Shown here one piece after another: positions 32,941-41,183 of a DNA stretch of 48,394 nt. Within the stretch, counting starts at the first letter, position 1; each line of letters starts with the position of its first letter. The position numbers and the translations under genes are program-made. Below the pieces are notes generated by a model. It saw nothing but the letters and a program-made list of their open reading frames with translations, was not told the DNA's origin and searched no databases. This DNA is from Pontibacillus marinus BH030004 = DSM 16465 (lineage in GTDB: Bacteria; Bacillota; Bacilli; Bacillales; BH030062): NCBI RefSeq assembly GCF_000425225.1, contig NZ_AULJ01000043.1, forward strand, positions 1 through 48,394, in the 5' to 3' direction.

Positions 32941-33033
32941 ATGTATCTACAAAAGGTTTCACATTTGAGAAGGAGGAAAAAGAGTAGATATAGAAATATA
33001 TTACAATCCGATGCTATGGAGAGGTGTCCATTC

Positions 33034-33681
33034 ATGAGAGTTGAAGAACAAATTGTTGTTGTTAAGGAAAGAAGTATTCCATATACACATATTCAAAACA
33101 ACGCCAGAAAGGTTTGCTTTATGTTTTCAGGAGCAGCATACACCTATAATAAACCCTTGCTTTACTATTCCACTATGATAGCGTTAGAAAATCACTTTGA
33201 TGTTGTGCATATTCATTATTCTTATACTGAAGAAGAGTTAAGCCAACCATTGGAGCAATTTGTTGAACTTATAGTAGGTGACGTGAAACCAGTAGTAACA
33301 GAAGTACTAACGAAAAATAAGTATGAAGAAACGATCTTTATAGGAAAGTCGTTGGGCACAATTCCGATCATTCAAGAGTTTCTAAAGGATAATGATTTTG
33401 CCACCTCTAAGATGGTTCTGCTCACTCCTTTACTAAAAAGACAACAACTCTTCGACTCGTTACCCAGATCGAAGGGTGACATTTTTATTGCAATTGGTAC
33501 ACAAGATCCTCACTACATACCAGAAAAAATAGAGGCATTAAGAAATATCCCTTCTATATACTTACAAGAGTTAGAGGGTGCAAATCATTCTTTAGACATA
33601 GAGGGATTTGATACAAGAGAATCCCTTTCTTTTTTATACTCAACCATGGAAAGCTTAAATCATTTTCTTAGAGAGGGGTAA
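33034..33681 (+). CDS. Alpha/beta hydrolase-like protein
   Basis: A 215-residue protein with a small alpha/beta hydrolase core. The nucleophile elbow is I-G-K-S-L-G (Ser106). Also present are I-A-I-G-T-Q-D-P as an acid-loop candidate and G-A-N-H-S-L as the His. ATG 33034 is chosen because GGAGAGG lies just upstream; frames opening earlier would overlap the terminator at 32911. The next gene starts five bases after its stop, so both are probably cotranscribed. Confidence 0.7.
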   Translation: MRVEEQIVVVKERSIPYTHIQNNARKVCFMFSGAAYTYNKPLLYYSTMIALENHFDVVHIHYSYTEEELSQPLEQFVELIVGDVKPVVTEVLTKNKYEETIFIGKSLGTIPIIQEFLKDNDFATSKMVLLTPLLKRQQLFDSLPRSKGDIFIAIGTQDPHYIPEKIEALRNIPSIYLQELEGANHSLDIEGFDTRESLSFLYSTMESLNHFLREG

Positions 33682-33686
33682 AATCT

Positions 33687-34409
33687 ATGGAGAAATATGC
33701 AGCCTATGATCCGTTTGCATGGATCTACAACAAATATTGGGGTCGCATGCCTAAAGGAATAGAACCTATTATTGATAAACTATTTTTCACAAGTTTGCCT
33801 CAGAAAGCTTCCGTACTTGACCTATGCTGTGGGACAGGCCAATTAGCTCAAATTTTAAACGAAAGAGGTTATGAAGTCACCGGAATTGATGGTTCAAGAG
33901 AGATGCTGAAATTAGCGCAAGAAAATTCTCCATCTAGTACGTTTCTGGAAGATGATGCAAGATCATTTAACGTAGATAAACAGTTTGATGGAATTATTTC
34001 TACTTACGATAGTTTAAATCATATCATGAGCCTTGAGGAACTACAGGCCGTTTTTCGTAATGTCAATGAGTTCCTTGTAGAAGATGGTTTATTTTTATTT
34101 GATATGAACATGGAATCTACTTATAAGGGACACTGGAATGGTTCCTTCAATATCGTAGAAGATGATCACGTATGTGCAGTCCGCTCAACCTCTAAACATG
34201 AAGATAGATTAGCTCAAATGGACATCACGATGTTTATGTTGGAGGATCAGCAATGGAAGCGGTCTGATCTAACTTTAGAACAAACCTGGTACCAAAAAGA
34301 AGAGGTTATTCACTTGTTAATCGAAGAAGGATTCAGGGAGATCAACGCCTATCCTTCAGAGGATTTTCGTATGCAAAAAGGGAGAATGTTTTTCTTATGT
34401 GAGAAGTAA
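33687..34409 (+). CDS. Class I SAM-dependent methyltransferase
   Basis: A 240-residue methyltransferase. Motif I V-L-D-L-C-C-G-T-G (43-51) binds SAM, motif II G-I-D-G-S follows, and motif IV is G-I-I-S-T-Y-D-S. The substrate is unknown. ATG 33687 is behind GAGGGG. The gene lies in a same-strand run from 33034 to 36857 with short spacers. Confidence 0.82.
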   Translation: MEKYAAYDPFAWIYNKYWGRMPKGIEPIIDKLFFTSLPQKASVLDLCCGTGQLAQILNERGYEVTGIDGSREMLKLAQENSPSSTFLEDDARSFNVDKQFDGIISTYDSLNHIMSLEELQAVFRNVNEFLVEDGLFLFDMNMESTYKGHWNGSFNIVEDDHVCAVRSTSKHEDRLAQMDITMFMLEDQQWKRSDLTLEQTWYQKEEVIHLLIEEGFREINAYPSEDFRMQKGRMFFLCEK

Positions 34410-34422
34410 TGTAGGTAAGGTT

Positions 34423-34932
34423 GTGATATTCATTAATAAAATTATACTGATTGGTTCAGGTGGTTCTGGGAAGTCCACGCTCGCCAGAAAAATGGGGGAG
34501 AAGCTTAACATTGAAGTGCATCACTTGGACTTACTTTTTTGGAAGCCTGGATGGGTAGGAGTTCCAAAGGATGAACAAAGAAAAATACAAAATGATTTAG
34601 TGGAAAAAGGACAATGGATCATAGATGGAAACTATGGCGGAACGATGGATATACGAATACGTGCAGCGGATACGATTATATTCTTAGATATGCCAAGGTT
34701 GTTGTGTGTTTATAGAGTATTTAAAAGGTGGTTCCAATATCGAAATCAAACGCGACCTGATATGGGAGCTGGAACTGAAAGAGTTAGGCTAGAATTTCTG
34801 AAATGGGTTTGGCACTATCCTAAAACGAAAAAGCCTCAGATCTTAGAAAAACTTGAGGGATTGTCTGATGAAAAAGATATTATCATTCTTAGGTCACCAC
34901 AAGAAGTTCGTAAATTTCTTCAAAACATATAA
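34423..34932 (+). CDS. P-loop adenylate-kinase-like protein
   Basis: A 169-residue protein resembling the topology-modulation/adenylate-kinase-like family. The Walker A G-S-G-G-S-G-K-S-T is at 11-19. It also has H-H-L-D-x-L-F-W-K-P-G-W, a typical segment of this family, and W-I-I-D-G-N-Y. GTG 34423 has AGG seven bases upstream; ATT 34432 would give an N-terminus like that of homologues (N-K-I-I-L-I-G). The function is unknown. Confidence 0.75.
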   Translation: MIFINKIILIGSGGSGKSTLARKMGEKLNIEVHHLDLLFWKPGWVGVPKDEQRKIQNDLVEKGQWIIDGNYGGTMDIRIRAADTIIFLDMPRLLCVYRVFKRWFQYRNQTRPDMGAGTERVRLEFLKWVWHYPKTKKPQILEKLEGLSDEKDIIILRSPQEVRKFLQNI

Positions 34933-35005
34933 TAATAAACATGTAATCTTGAGAGTAAGTACATATGGTCATGTAAGATGGTATGACGGGGAGGTGGAGG
35001 AATTG

Positions 35006-35353
35006 GTGAAGCGATTATTGCATAGCGAAGGGTTAGTTGTATTTATTCTTTCAATCTACTTTTATTCACAAATAGGGGAAAGTTGGTGGATGTTCTTCCT
35101 TCTATTATTAGCACCTGATTTATCCATGCTAGGTTATTTAATTAATAACAAATTAGGCTCGGTTACATATAATGTGTTCCATTCCTACAGCGTTCCATTA
35201 CTTTGTTTGCTAGTAAGTGTAATACTAGAAAGTCCGCTTTTCATTGGCATCGGAATCATTTGGGTTGCTCATATCGGTATGGACCGTACAGTAGGGTATG
35301 GATTAAAATATCCTACTCAATTTAAGGATACGCATTTACAGAAGATTGGTTAA
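35006..35353 (+). CDS. DUF4260 membrane protein
   Basis: A 115-residue membrane protein with three or four helices. It resembles DUF4260, with L-L-H-S-E-G near the start, F-L-L-L-L-A-P-D-L-S-M-L-G-Y and a late H-I-G-M-D-R-x-x-G-Y-G-L-K-Y. GTG 35006 lies five bases after GGAGG; this fits the usual family length of about 115-120. The role is unknown. Confidence 0.78.
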   Translation: MKRLLHSEGLVVFILSIYFYSQIGESWWMFFLLLLAPDLSMLGYLINNKLGSVTYNVFHSYSVPLLCLLVSVILESPLFIGIGIIWVAHIGMDRTVGYGLKYPTQFKDTHLQKIG

Positions 35354-35408
35354 AACTTATAGGGACCGGCATTTTATAAACTCTAGAAAAGAAAGTGGAG
35401 GATACAAA

Positions 35409-36212
35409 TTGATCCAATACAAAACCAACAACATAACCGTATTTCAAAGTACATTATACAAAACATCCTCAGCCATTATTGAAACCAAACATTCCATGGT
35501 TATGACCGATCCGAATTGGTTGCCTGAAGAGGTGGAATCCATAAGGCAATATGTCATGAAACATATAGGAGATAGGGAACTATATATCATCTATACACAT
35601 AGTGATTTTGATCACATTATTGGCGCAGGTGCATTCCCAGAAGCCAAAGTTATTGCTTCAGAAGAATTTAATGAAAATCCTCATAAAGAAGAAATCATAA
35701 AACAAAATTATGATTTTGATCAAAAATACTATCTCCAACGCTCTTACTTACATACCTATCCAACAGTGGATATTGGCATATCAGAAGATGGGCAAACCCT
35801 GGAGTTAGAAGATATTACATTAAGCTTTTTCAAAGCCCCTGGCCATACTAATGATAGTTTATTTACCGTTGTTGAACCTTTTGGCATTTTCCTCTCTGGA
35901 GATTACTTATCTGATGTAGAGTTTCCATTCATATTTAGCAGCTACAAGGATTATGTTGATACAATTGAAAAAGCCGCAAACGTGTACCAAAACTACGATA
36001 TTACGATACAGGTTCCCGGTCATGGGTACACAACCGATAATCAACAAGAGATGAGGGATAGACTTGTCTTTTCTCAGTATTATCTACAGAACCTTTTAAC
36101 AAAGAAACAAGCGTTAGTGGATGAGTTATCTAAGAAGTACACATTTTTTGAAGGTATGAAGGATATTCATGATTCGAATGTTGAGTTAGCCAATCAAGAA
36201 CTAGAATCGTAA
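35409..36212 (+). CDS. Metallo-beta-lactamase-fold hydrolase
   Basis: A 267-residue protein of the metallo-beta-lactamase superfamily. The metal motif H-S-D-F-D-H (64-69) is followed by P-G-H-T-N-D-S, S-G-D-Y and a final V-P-G-H-G. The substrate is unknown; relatives act on lactones, thioesters and quorum signals. TTG 35409 is six bases after GGAGG. Confidence 0.82.
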   Translation: MIQYKTNNITVFQSTLYKTSSAIIETKHSMVMTDPNWLPEEVESIRQYVMKHIGDRELYIIYTHSDFDHIIGAGAFPEAKVIASEEFNENPHKEEIIKQNYDFDQKYYLQRSYLHTYPTVDIGISEDGQTLELEDITLSFFKAPGHTNDSLFTVVEPFGIFLSGDYLSDVEFPFIFSSYKDYVDTIEKAANVYQNYDITIQVPGHGYTTDNQQEMRDRLVFSQYYLQNLLTKKQALVDELSKKYTFFEGMKDIHDSNVELANQELES

Positions 36213-36227
36213 AAGGCGAGGAATCAA

Positions 36228-36857
36228 TTGGTAATGAAAAAAGTAATTTGGATTGGTGGATCACCAGATTCAGGTAAAACTACAGTTGCAAAAGCATTGG
36301 TGAGAAAGTATCAAATGGATTACTATGATTATGATCTATATGAAGACAAGCATCATCAATTAATGGCAAGTGGTTCAAAGGAAGGCGAGATAGAAATCCC
36401 CTCATCTCCTGAGGATGTATGGCTTCACACGTCAAAAGAAAACCTCTTGAGTTGGGCTCATCAGTCATTCAATGGGCGGTTTCCTTATGTTTTAAGAGAT
36501 CTCTCCAAATATCAGACATCTTCGACTATTTTAGCAGAAGGTTTTGGTCTTACACCTGAACTGGTTTTTCCTTACCTTGATCATCCTAAAGATGCTGTTT
36601 GGATAATCTCTAGTGAAGAAAAGAAAAGAGAAATGATGCTGAAAAGAAACAAAATGAACGGGATGTTTAATGACCCAGAAAAAGAAATTCAGGCAGAAGA
36701 AAACATGCTACAACGGGACCTTAAAATAGGGAGCATGATTAAAGAACAGGCCGATGAGTTAGGACTTAGCGTGATCCATGTAGATAAAAATACATCAATA
36801 GAACAAGTTTATAATACTGTTGAAAAACAATTTGAACGGATTTTACATTGTTACTAG
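36228..36857 (+). CDS. P-loop kinase-like protein
   Basis: A 209-residue P-loop protein. The Walker A G-S-P-D-S-G-K-T-T is at 11-19. An Asp-rich D-Y-Y-D-Y-D-L follows as the likely phosphate-acceptor region, and L-A-E-G-F-G lies mid-protein. TTG 36228 is seven bases after GAGG and ATG 36234 thirteen. It resembles small-molecule kinases of resistance type, but the substrate cannot be inferred. It ends a same-strand cluster. Confidence 0.7.
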   Translation: MVMKKVIWIGGSPDSGKTTVAKALVRKYQMDYYDYDLYEDKHHQLMASGSKEGEIEIPSSPEDVWLHTSKENLLSWAHQSFNGRFPYVLRDLSKYQTSSTILAEGFGLTPELVFPYLDHPKDAVWIISSEEKKREMMLKRNKMNGMFNDPEKEIQAEENMLQRDLKIGSMIKEQADELGLSVIHVDKNTSIEQVYNTVEKQFERILHCY

Positions 36858-37026
36858 AAAAACATATGTCAGCTATAAACGAAAAAATAGTTGACCAACT
36901 TCTCACCTCACTGTTATGCTAGCTTTTATTAGAAGAAAACAAGGTTCCATGAGGACTTATTGAACAGCTTCTTATAACAAAATATAAATGCTATGAAGGT
37001 TATGGGTAACACTATAACTGGAGCAC
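36858..37026 (+). other. Upstream part of riboswitch leader
   Basis: This stretch carries no gene. It probably contains the promoter for the riboswitch transcript; GTTAT and ATAAC (about 37000-37018) can form a small stem just ahead of the aptamer. Confidence 0.4.
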
Positions 37027-37089
37027 ATTCTGGAGAGACTACATTTTGTAGCGCCGAAGGGTTCACAATCTCAGGCAAATGGACAGAAT
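37027..37089 (+). ncRNA. Glycine riboswitch aptamer
   Basis: The core CTGGAGAGAC (37030-37039), GCGCCGAAGG (37051-37060), ATCTCAGGCAAATGGACAG and the closing ATTCT/AGAAT (37027-37031 with 37085-37089) match the glycine aptamer consensus. The P2 stem is CTACA (37039-37043) with TGTAG. Only one full aptamer is apparent; a neighbouring hairpin may be a ghost aptamer. A terminator at 37132 follows and the ACT-domain gene starts at 37238, so it likely controls ACT and UPF0210 expression by attenuation. Confidence 0.85.
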
Positions 37090-37131
37090 CGTTGTAGCAC
37101 GTGTATGAATATGTGTTAAACGTTTTTGCTG

Positions 37132-37158
37132 AGATTGGATACTGTCCAATCTTTTTTT
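37132..37158 (+). terminator. Riboswitch-controlled terminator
   Basis: AGATTGGA (37132-37139) pairs with TCCAATCT (37145-37152) and is followed by T7. It lies between the glycine aptamer and the ACT-domain gene, so it is the expression platform. Confidence 0.8.
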
Positions 37159-37237
37159 ATTGGCTTTTTTTGCTAATACCCATAAAGATTGGCCTAGATA
37201 ATGAAACATATTTTAACGACCAGAAGAGGTGGACAAC

Positions 37238-37513
37238 ATGGAAAATAGACGCGCAATCGTTAGTGTTATCGGTAAAGACCAAGTAGGGATTATTGCCAAG
37301 GTAACTCAAGTGTTGGCAAGTAAAGAGATTAATGTACTTGATATTAGTCAAACCATTTTAGAAGAGTTTTTCACAATGATGATGATTATAGATGTATCTG
37401 ATAACGAACAGTTGGATGACATCCGACATAAGCTTCAAACTGTTGGTGATGAAATGGGACTAAAAATTAACCTGCAGCTTGAAGATGTTTTCCAAGCAAT
37501 GCATCGTATTTAA
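37238..37513 (+). CDS. ACT-domain protein (UPF0237)
   Basis: A 91-residue single ACT domain. It opens R-A-I-V-S-V-I-G-K-D-Q-V-G-I-I-A-K-V, the classic ligand-binding GKDxxGI strand-turn, and continues N-V-L-D-I-S-Q-T-I. ACT domains bind amino acids; its placement behind a glycine riboswitch suggests glycine or serine metabolism. ATG 37238 follows AGAGGTGG. The UPF0210 gene starts 12 bases after its stop, an arrangement common across Firmicutes. Confidence 0.85.
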   Translation: MENRRAIVSVIGKDQVGIIAKVTQVLASKEINVLDISQTILEEFFTMMMIIDVSDNEQLDDIRHKLQTVGDEMGLKINLQLEDVFQAMHRI

Positions 37514-37525
37514 GGAGGTACCATC

Positions 37526-38899
37526 ATGACTAGAAATATTGGCTTACATGAAATGACAGAAACGATCCGAATGGTTCAAATGGAAAATCTTGATATACGT
37601 ACGGTCACGATTGGTATCAACCTACGCGATTGCACGGATCCGAACTTTGAACAAATGCAAGAACGTGTCTATGAAAAAATACTTCAATATGCCAAAGACT
37701 TAACAAAAGTGGCGGAATCTGTTGAAAGAGAATATGGCATTCCTATTATCAATAAGCGAATTTCTGTAACTCCTATTGCAGAGCTTCTAGGTCAAGCCAC
37801 TGTTGAACAAGCTATAGCACTGGCAAAAACATTAGACGAAGCAGCAAAAGATCTAGGTGTTGATTTTATTGGTGGATATTCAGCTTTAGTACATAAAGGC
37901 GTTACCAAGGGAGAACAAACGCTAATAAATGCTTTACCTGAAGCCTTAAGTGTAACTGAACGGGTATGTGCTTCTGTTTCCGTTGCAACAACGAAAACAG
38001 GGATTAATATGGATTCAGTACAACAAATGGGCAAAGTGATCAAAGAGGCATCCGAAAAGACTCGTGACCAAAACGGCCTTGCGTGTGCGAAACTAGTCGT
38101 TTTCGCTAACCCAGTAGAAGACAACCCATTTATGGCAGGAGCTTTCCACGGTACCGGTGAAGGTGAAGCAGTACTTAATGTCGGAGTAAGTGGACCGGGC
38201 GTTGTGTTAAATGCATTGAAGCGTCATCCAAATCCGAATGCAGACCTTGGTTCTGTGTCTAGCGTCATTAAGAACACTGTCTTTAAAATCACTCGTGCCG
38301 GAGAGTTTCTAGGACGTGTTGTCGCTGAACGTATCGGTGTTCCGTTTGGCATAATGGATTTATCCTTAGCTCCGACAAATGCATTAAACGATAGCGTTGC
38401 TGAAATATTAGAAGAAATCGGACTTGAACGCGTCGGTACACATGGAACGATCGCAGCCCTCGCCCTGATGAATGATGCTGTAAAAAAAGGCGGAGCGATG
38501 GCAAGTGAATATGTCGGTGGCCTAAGCGGCGCTTTCATACCTGTTAGTGAAGATAATGGGATGATAAAAGGGGTTTCTGATGGCGCATTATCGTTATCAA
38601 AATTAGAAGCGATGACATGTGTATGCTCTGTCGGCTTAGATATGATTGCGATCTCAGGAGATGCCCCAGCTACTACGATTGCAGGTATGATTGCTGATGA
38701 AGCAGCCATCGGAATGATTAACAAGAAAACAACCGCAGTCCGCGTCATTCCTGTTCCAGATAAAGAAGAAGGAGAAATTGTTGAATTTGGTGGACTTCTC
38801 GGTCGCGCACCTGTAATGGGCGTCAACCCTTATGGATCTGACAAACTTATCAACCGTGGTGGACGCATACCAGCTCCTCTCCAGGCTCTAATCAACTAG
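37526..38899 (+). CDS. UPF0210 (PFL-like, DUF711) family protein
   Basis: A 457-residue protein of UPF0210, structurally related to glycyl-radical/PFL-like folds by family annotation. It has I-T-P/V-T-P-type turns, [29 protein letters not shown] and a Gly-rich end, [10 protein letters not shown]-x-N. I see no glycyl-radical signature that would prove such chemistry. It is paired with the ACT gene as in many Firmicutes and lies under the glycine riboswitch. AGGAGG lies just upstream. A terminator follows. Confidence 0.85.
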   Translation: MTRNIGLHEMTETIRMVQMENLDIRTVTIGINLRDCTDPNFEQMQERVYEKILQYAKDLTKVAESVEREYGIPIINKRISVTPIAELLGQATVEQAIALAKTLDEAAKDLGVDFIGGYSALVHKGVTKGEQTLINALPEALSVTERVCASVSVATTKTGINMDSVQQMGKVIKEASEKTRDQNGLACAKLVVFANPVEDNPFMAGAFHGTGEGEAVLNVGVSGPGVVLNALKRHPNPNADLGSVSSVIKNTVFKITRAGEFLGRVVAERIGVPFGIMDLSLAPTNALNDSVAEILEEIGLERVGTHGTIAALALMNDAVKKGGAMASEYVGGLSGAFIPVSEDNGMIKGVSDGALSLSKLEAMTCVCSVGLDMIAISGDAPATTIAGMIADEAAIGMINKKTTAVRVIPVPDKEEGEIVEFGGLLGRAPVMGVNPYGSDKLINRGGRIPAPLQALIN

Positions 38900-38925
38900 A
38901 ATAAGCACACTTTTATAAAAATAAG

Positions 38926-38970
38926 AAAAACGCACAACGAGCAGGTCTTATCCCCTCGTTGTGCGTTTTT
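38926..38970 (+). terminator. Strong rho-independent terminator
   Basis: AAAAACGCACAACGAG (38926-38941) pairs perfectly with CTCGTTGTGCGTTTTT (38955-38970). Confidence 0.9.
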
Positions 38971-39088
38971 TATGCAAAATATTCAATTCTTCCTTAATAG
39001 AGCCATCCTATTTGTATTATAAGATGCTTTTAATCTTATAATAATGTTAGTAAAATATGGTATATAAAAAGAAGAGAGGGTGATATAC

Positions 39089-39526
39089 ATGAAAAGAGTC
39101 GATGTAGCGTACGTAATTCTTTTTGATGAAAGTGAACAAAAGGTGTTGATGGTTAAAAATAGCGGAAGTCCTACTTCTTACTATACTTTACCAGGAGGAG
39201 CAGTCGAAAAGGGTGAAACACTTCAAGACGCTGCGATAAGGGAAGTTAAAGAAGAAACGGGCCTTGATGTGGAAGTCGAGGGAATGTTTAGTGTCAGCGA
39301 AGCCTTCTTTGAAGACAGAGGGCATCATGCAATCTTTTTTACATTTATAGGAGAGATTATTGGGGGAGAGATTTCCATAACTTATCCTGAAGAAATAGAG
39401 GAAGTGGTATGGATGGATGCTCAAGAAGCGGAAAAGCATATGCGCATTCCTAGTGATTTGGAAGGTTTGTTATTCAAGCGTGATTCGGTTCCTTATATGT
39501 TTCAAGGAAGTATTGTTCATACATAG
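39089..39526 (+). CDS. Nudix hydrolase
   Basis: A 145-residue Nudix enzyme. The Nudix box runs from residue 37 to 59 with G37, E43, R51-E52 and E55-E56, matching G-x5-E-x7-R-E-U-x-E-E-x-G-U. It hydrolyses a nucleoside diphosphate linked to another moiety; the substrate is unknown. ATG 39089 has AGAGGG eight bases upstream. It converges on the TerC gene across a shared terminator. Confidence 0.88.
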   Translation: MKRVDVAYVILFDESEQKVLMVKNSGSPTSYYTLPGGAVEKGETLQDAAIREVKEETGLDVEVEGMFSVSEAFFEDRGHHAIFFTFIGEIIGGEISITYPEEIEEVVWMDAQEAEKHMRIPSDLEGLLFKRDSVPYMFQGSIVHT

Positions 39527-39532
39527 CGTATT

Positions 39533-39567
39533 AAAAAGATCTCTACATGAATCGCAGAGATCTTTTT
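39533..39567. terminator. Bidirectional terminator between Nudix and TerC genes
   Basis: AAAAAGATCTCT (39533-39544) pairs with AGAGATCTTTTT (39556-39567), flanked by A and T on the two sides. Confidence 0.88.
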
Positions 39568-39586
39568 ATGAATTCATTTGTTTAGA

Positions 39587-40351
39587 TTATGATTCAGATG
39601 ATTTCTTGCCTGGTGCAAACCATCCGATTAATGCAATAGCCACTAGAACACCATAGAAAGTCAGTGTCCAAAGTGTACTGTGAGGGAAGTCGTGATCCAA
39701 GACACCAATATCATCATGGGCAAGCGTTATAACAGCTAATTTAACTCCGACCCAGGCGACAATTGCATAGGCTGTTGTTTCTAACGCTGGGCGCTTGTCA
39801 AGTAGCTTTACAAACCAAGTTGCAGCATATTTGATTAAAATAAGCCCTGCGATTCCACCAAGCACAACGACAATAAATTTACCGCCATCCATGCCACCGA
39901 AATCTCCGAGTGGGGAATCTGGAAGGCCGAGTGCAAGAGCAACAGCAGCTAGAATCGAGTCAATTGCAAAAGCAAGATCTGCTAGTCCGATCTTACCTAC
40001 TGTTGGCCAAAAACCTTTTCCTGCAGCTTCTTCTTCTACTTCGTTTTCAATATTTTCATTTTCTTTACCAAACTTCGCTTTTATCACATGTTTTAAACCT
40101 AAGTAAAGAAGATAAGCGGCTCCGATAGCTTGTATTTGCCATATATTCGCAATAAACGATATTGCAAAAAGAGCTATAAACCGAAAAGCAAATGCCATGA
40201 ATATTCCATATTTAATCGCTCTTTCTTTTTGTTCTTCCGGTAAGTGCTTGGCAATCACCGCTAGAACAAGCGCATTATCCGCTGATAATAATCCTTCTAG
40301 TCCTATTAGAATTAATAAAGTCCAACCGTATTCTAACCAAATTGATTCCAA
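39587..40351 (-). CDS. TerC family integral membrane protein
   Basis: A 254-residue TerC-type protein with about seven helices. Helix 2 has L-E-G-L-L-S-A-D-N-A-L-V-L-A-V, and the second repeat has L-A-D-L-A-F-A-I-D-S-I-L-A-A-V-A with the conserved acidic residues. Family members export metal ions such as Mn2+ in Bacillus. TTG 40351 (minus) has AAAGGAG seven to eight bases upstream; an earlier in-frame start at 40372 lacks a site. I looked for a yybP-ykoY Mn riboswitch upstream and found none. Confidence 0.85.
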   Translation of the reverse strand: MESIWLEYGWTLLILIGLEGLLSADNALVLAVIAKHLPEEQKERAIKYGIFMAFAFRFIALFAISFIANIWQIQAIGAAYLLYLGLKHVIKAKFGKENENIENEVEEEAAGKGFWPTVGKIGLADLAFAIDSILAAVALALGLPDSPLGDFGGMDGGKFIVVVLGGIAGLILIKYAATWFVKLLDKRPALETTAYAIVAWVGVKLAVITLAHDDIGVLDHDFPHSTLWTLTFYGVLVAIALIGWFAPGKKSSES

Positions 40352-40672
40352 ACTGATTCTCCTTTCTAACAATAACTTGTGTCATCTTAGGCTTATTAAG
40401 GTTTTTGGATATCGAGAATCAATATAAACAAGGTAGTTATATTATTACCTTTTTAACAAAGATTCTATGAGTAACAATACCTTACTACAATTTACCATAA
40501 ACTTTATAGTTAAATCATCCAATGGTTATCTTTCCAACCTTAAACAAATTCATTCTTATATTGTGTAGTAGTTGTGGTTTTCGTTTTGTTTTGAAATAAT
40601 TGGTATTAAATTCAATTGCTCATTTTAATGTAATTTATGAAACGGTTAGTTAATAAAAAAGGGGGGATCTAT
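40352..40672. other. Divergent intergenic region, TerC and GNAT
   Basis: A 321-base AT-rich region between divergent genes. The only feature I can support is the promoter-like motif at 40590-40610; a short AGGTA/TACCT stem near 40436-40450 is not convincing. Confidence 0.4.
40590..40610 (+). promoter_or_regulatory. Copy 5 of TTTGAAATAATTGG motif
   Basis: TTTGAAATAATTGGTATTAA, identical to the copies at 586 and 21571, lies 62 bases ahead of the GNAT start. It stands about 19 kb from the nearest other copy. Confidence 0.6.
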
Positions 40673-41131
40673 ATGTACACATATTTCAATGGATTCATTA
40701 TACGAGAAGGTATAGATGGTTTTGATGAATCAGCCTTGAAAGCATTATATATTGATGCAGGTTGGGTAGGTAATAACACCCCGAAATGGCAGGATGAAAA
40801 ATTCAAATTAGCTTTTGAGAACTCTACATGGGCATTTACTGTTTGGAATGATGAAGAGCTTGTGGGAATGGTAAGAGTTTTATCAGATAAAATCATGTTT
40901 GCTACGATTCTGGACTTAATCATTAAACACCCCTATAGAAAGCATGGAATTGGGAAAAAGCTAGTTGAATCTTGTATGAGTAAATTGCCACATGGCACTT
41001 GGTATGCTCATACAACTTCTAATAATTATAGTTTTTATGAGAAATGCGGGCTAAAACTACAAAACCCTAGTGAAAGTGGTAATTGTGTTTATTTTGGGAG
41101 GAGAAAGGCAAGAGAGGAAGGTCATTTATAA
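40673..41131 (+). CDS. GNAT family acetyltransferase
   Basis: A 152-residue GNAT enzyme. The acetyl-CoA segment is I-I-K-H-P-Y-R-K-H-G-I-G-K-K-L-V and the end segment is F-Y-E-K-C-G-L. ATG 40673 follows a GGGGGG ribosome site. Upstream ATG 40637 would add 12 basic residues and lacks a site. The substrate is unknown. It is a single gene. Confidence 0.83.
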   Translation: MYTYFNGFIIREGIDGFDESALKALYIDAGWVGNNTPKWQDEKFKLAFENSTWAFTVWNDEELVGMVRVLSDKIMFATILDLIIKHPYRKHGIGKKLVESCMSKLPHGTWYAHTTSNNYSFYEKCGLKLQNPSESGNCVYFGRRKAREEGHL

Positions 41132-41140
41132 AATAGCGTT

Positions 41141-41178
41141 AAAAAACTCTCATCCTGAACCATTTACAGAATGAGAGC
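41141..41178 (-). terminator. Terminator of AI-2E-family transporter gene
   Basis: CTCTCAT (41147-41153) pairs with ATGAGAG (41171-41177). The run AAAAAA at 41141-41146 gives a U tract on the minus strand, so it ends the transporter transcript. Confidence 0.7.
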
Positions 41179-41183
41179 CTAAA

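Noticed and set aside
32917-33033. Upstream extension of the hydrolase gene from 32917
   Set aside because: It would begin inside the terminator hairpin 32911-32940; ATG 33034 has GGAGAGG.
34432-34434. ATT start for the P-loop protein at 34423
   Set aside because: It matches homologues at the N-terminus, but GTG 34423 has acceptable ribosome spacing, so the case is not compelling.
34853-35005. Long N-terminal extension of the DUF4260 gene overlapping the P-loop gene
   Set aside because: The extra residues do not match the family and GTG 35006 has an ideal GGAGG site.
37101-37286. Reading frame between the glycine aptamer and the ACT gene
   Set aside because: It covers the riboswitch terminator and overlaps the ACT gene out of frame.
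38224-38826. Long minus-strand open frame within the UPF0210 gene
   Set aside because: It lies wholly inside a well-supported gene and has biased composition typical of a shadow frame.
40352-40640. Possible yybP-ykoY manganese riboswitch upstream of the TerC gene
   Set aside because: The conserved aptamer sequences of that class are absent on the minus strand.
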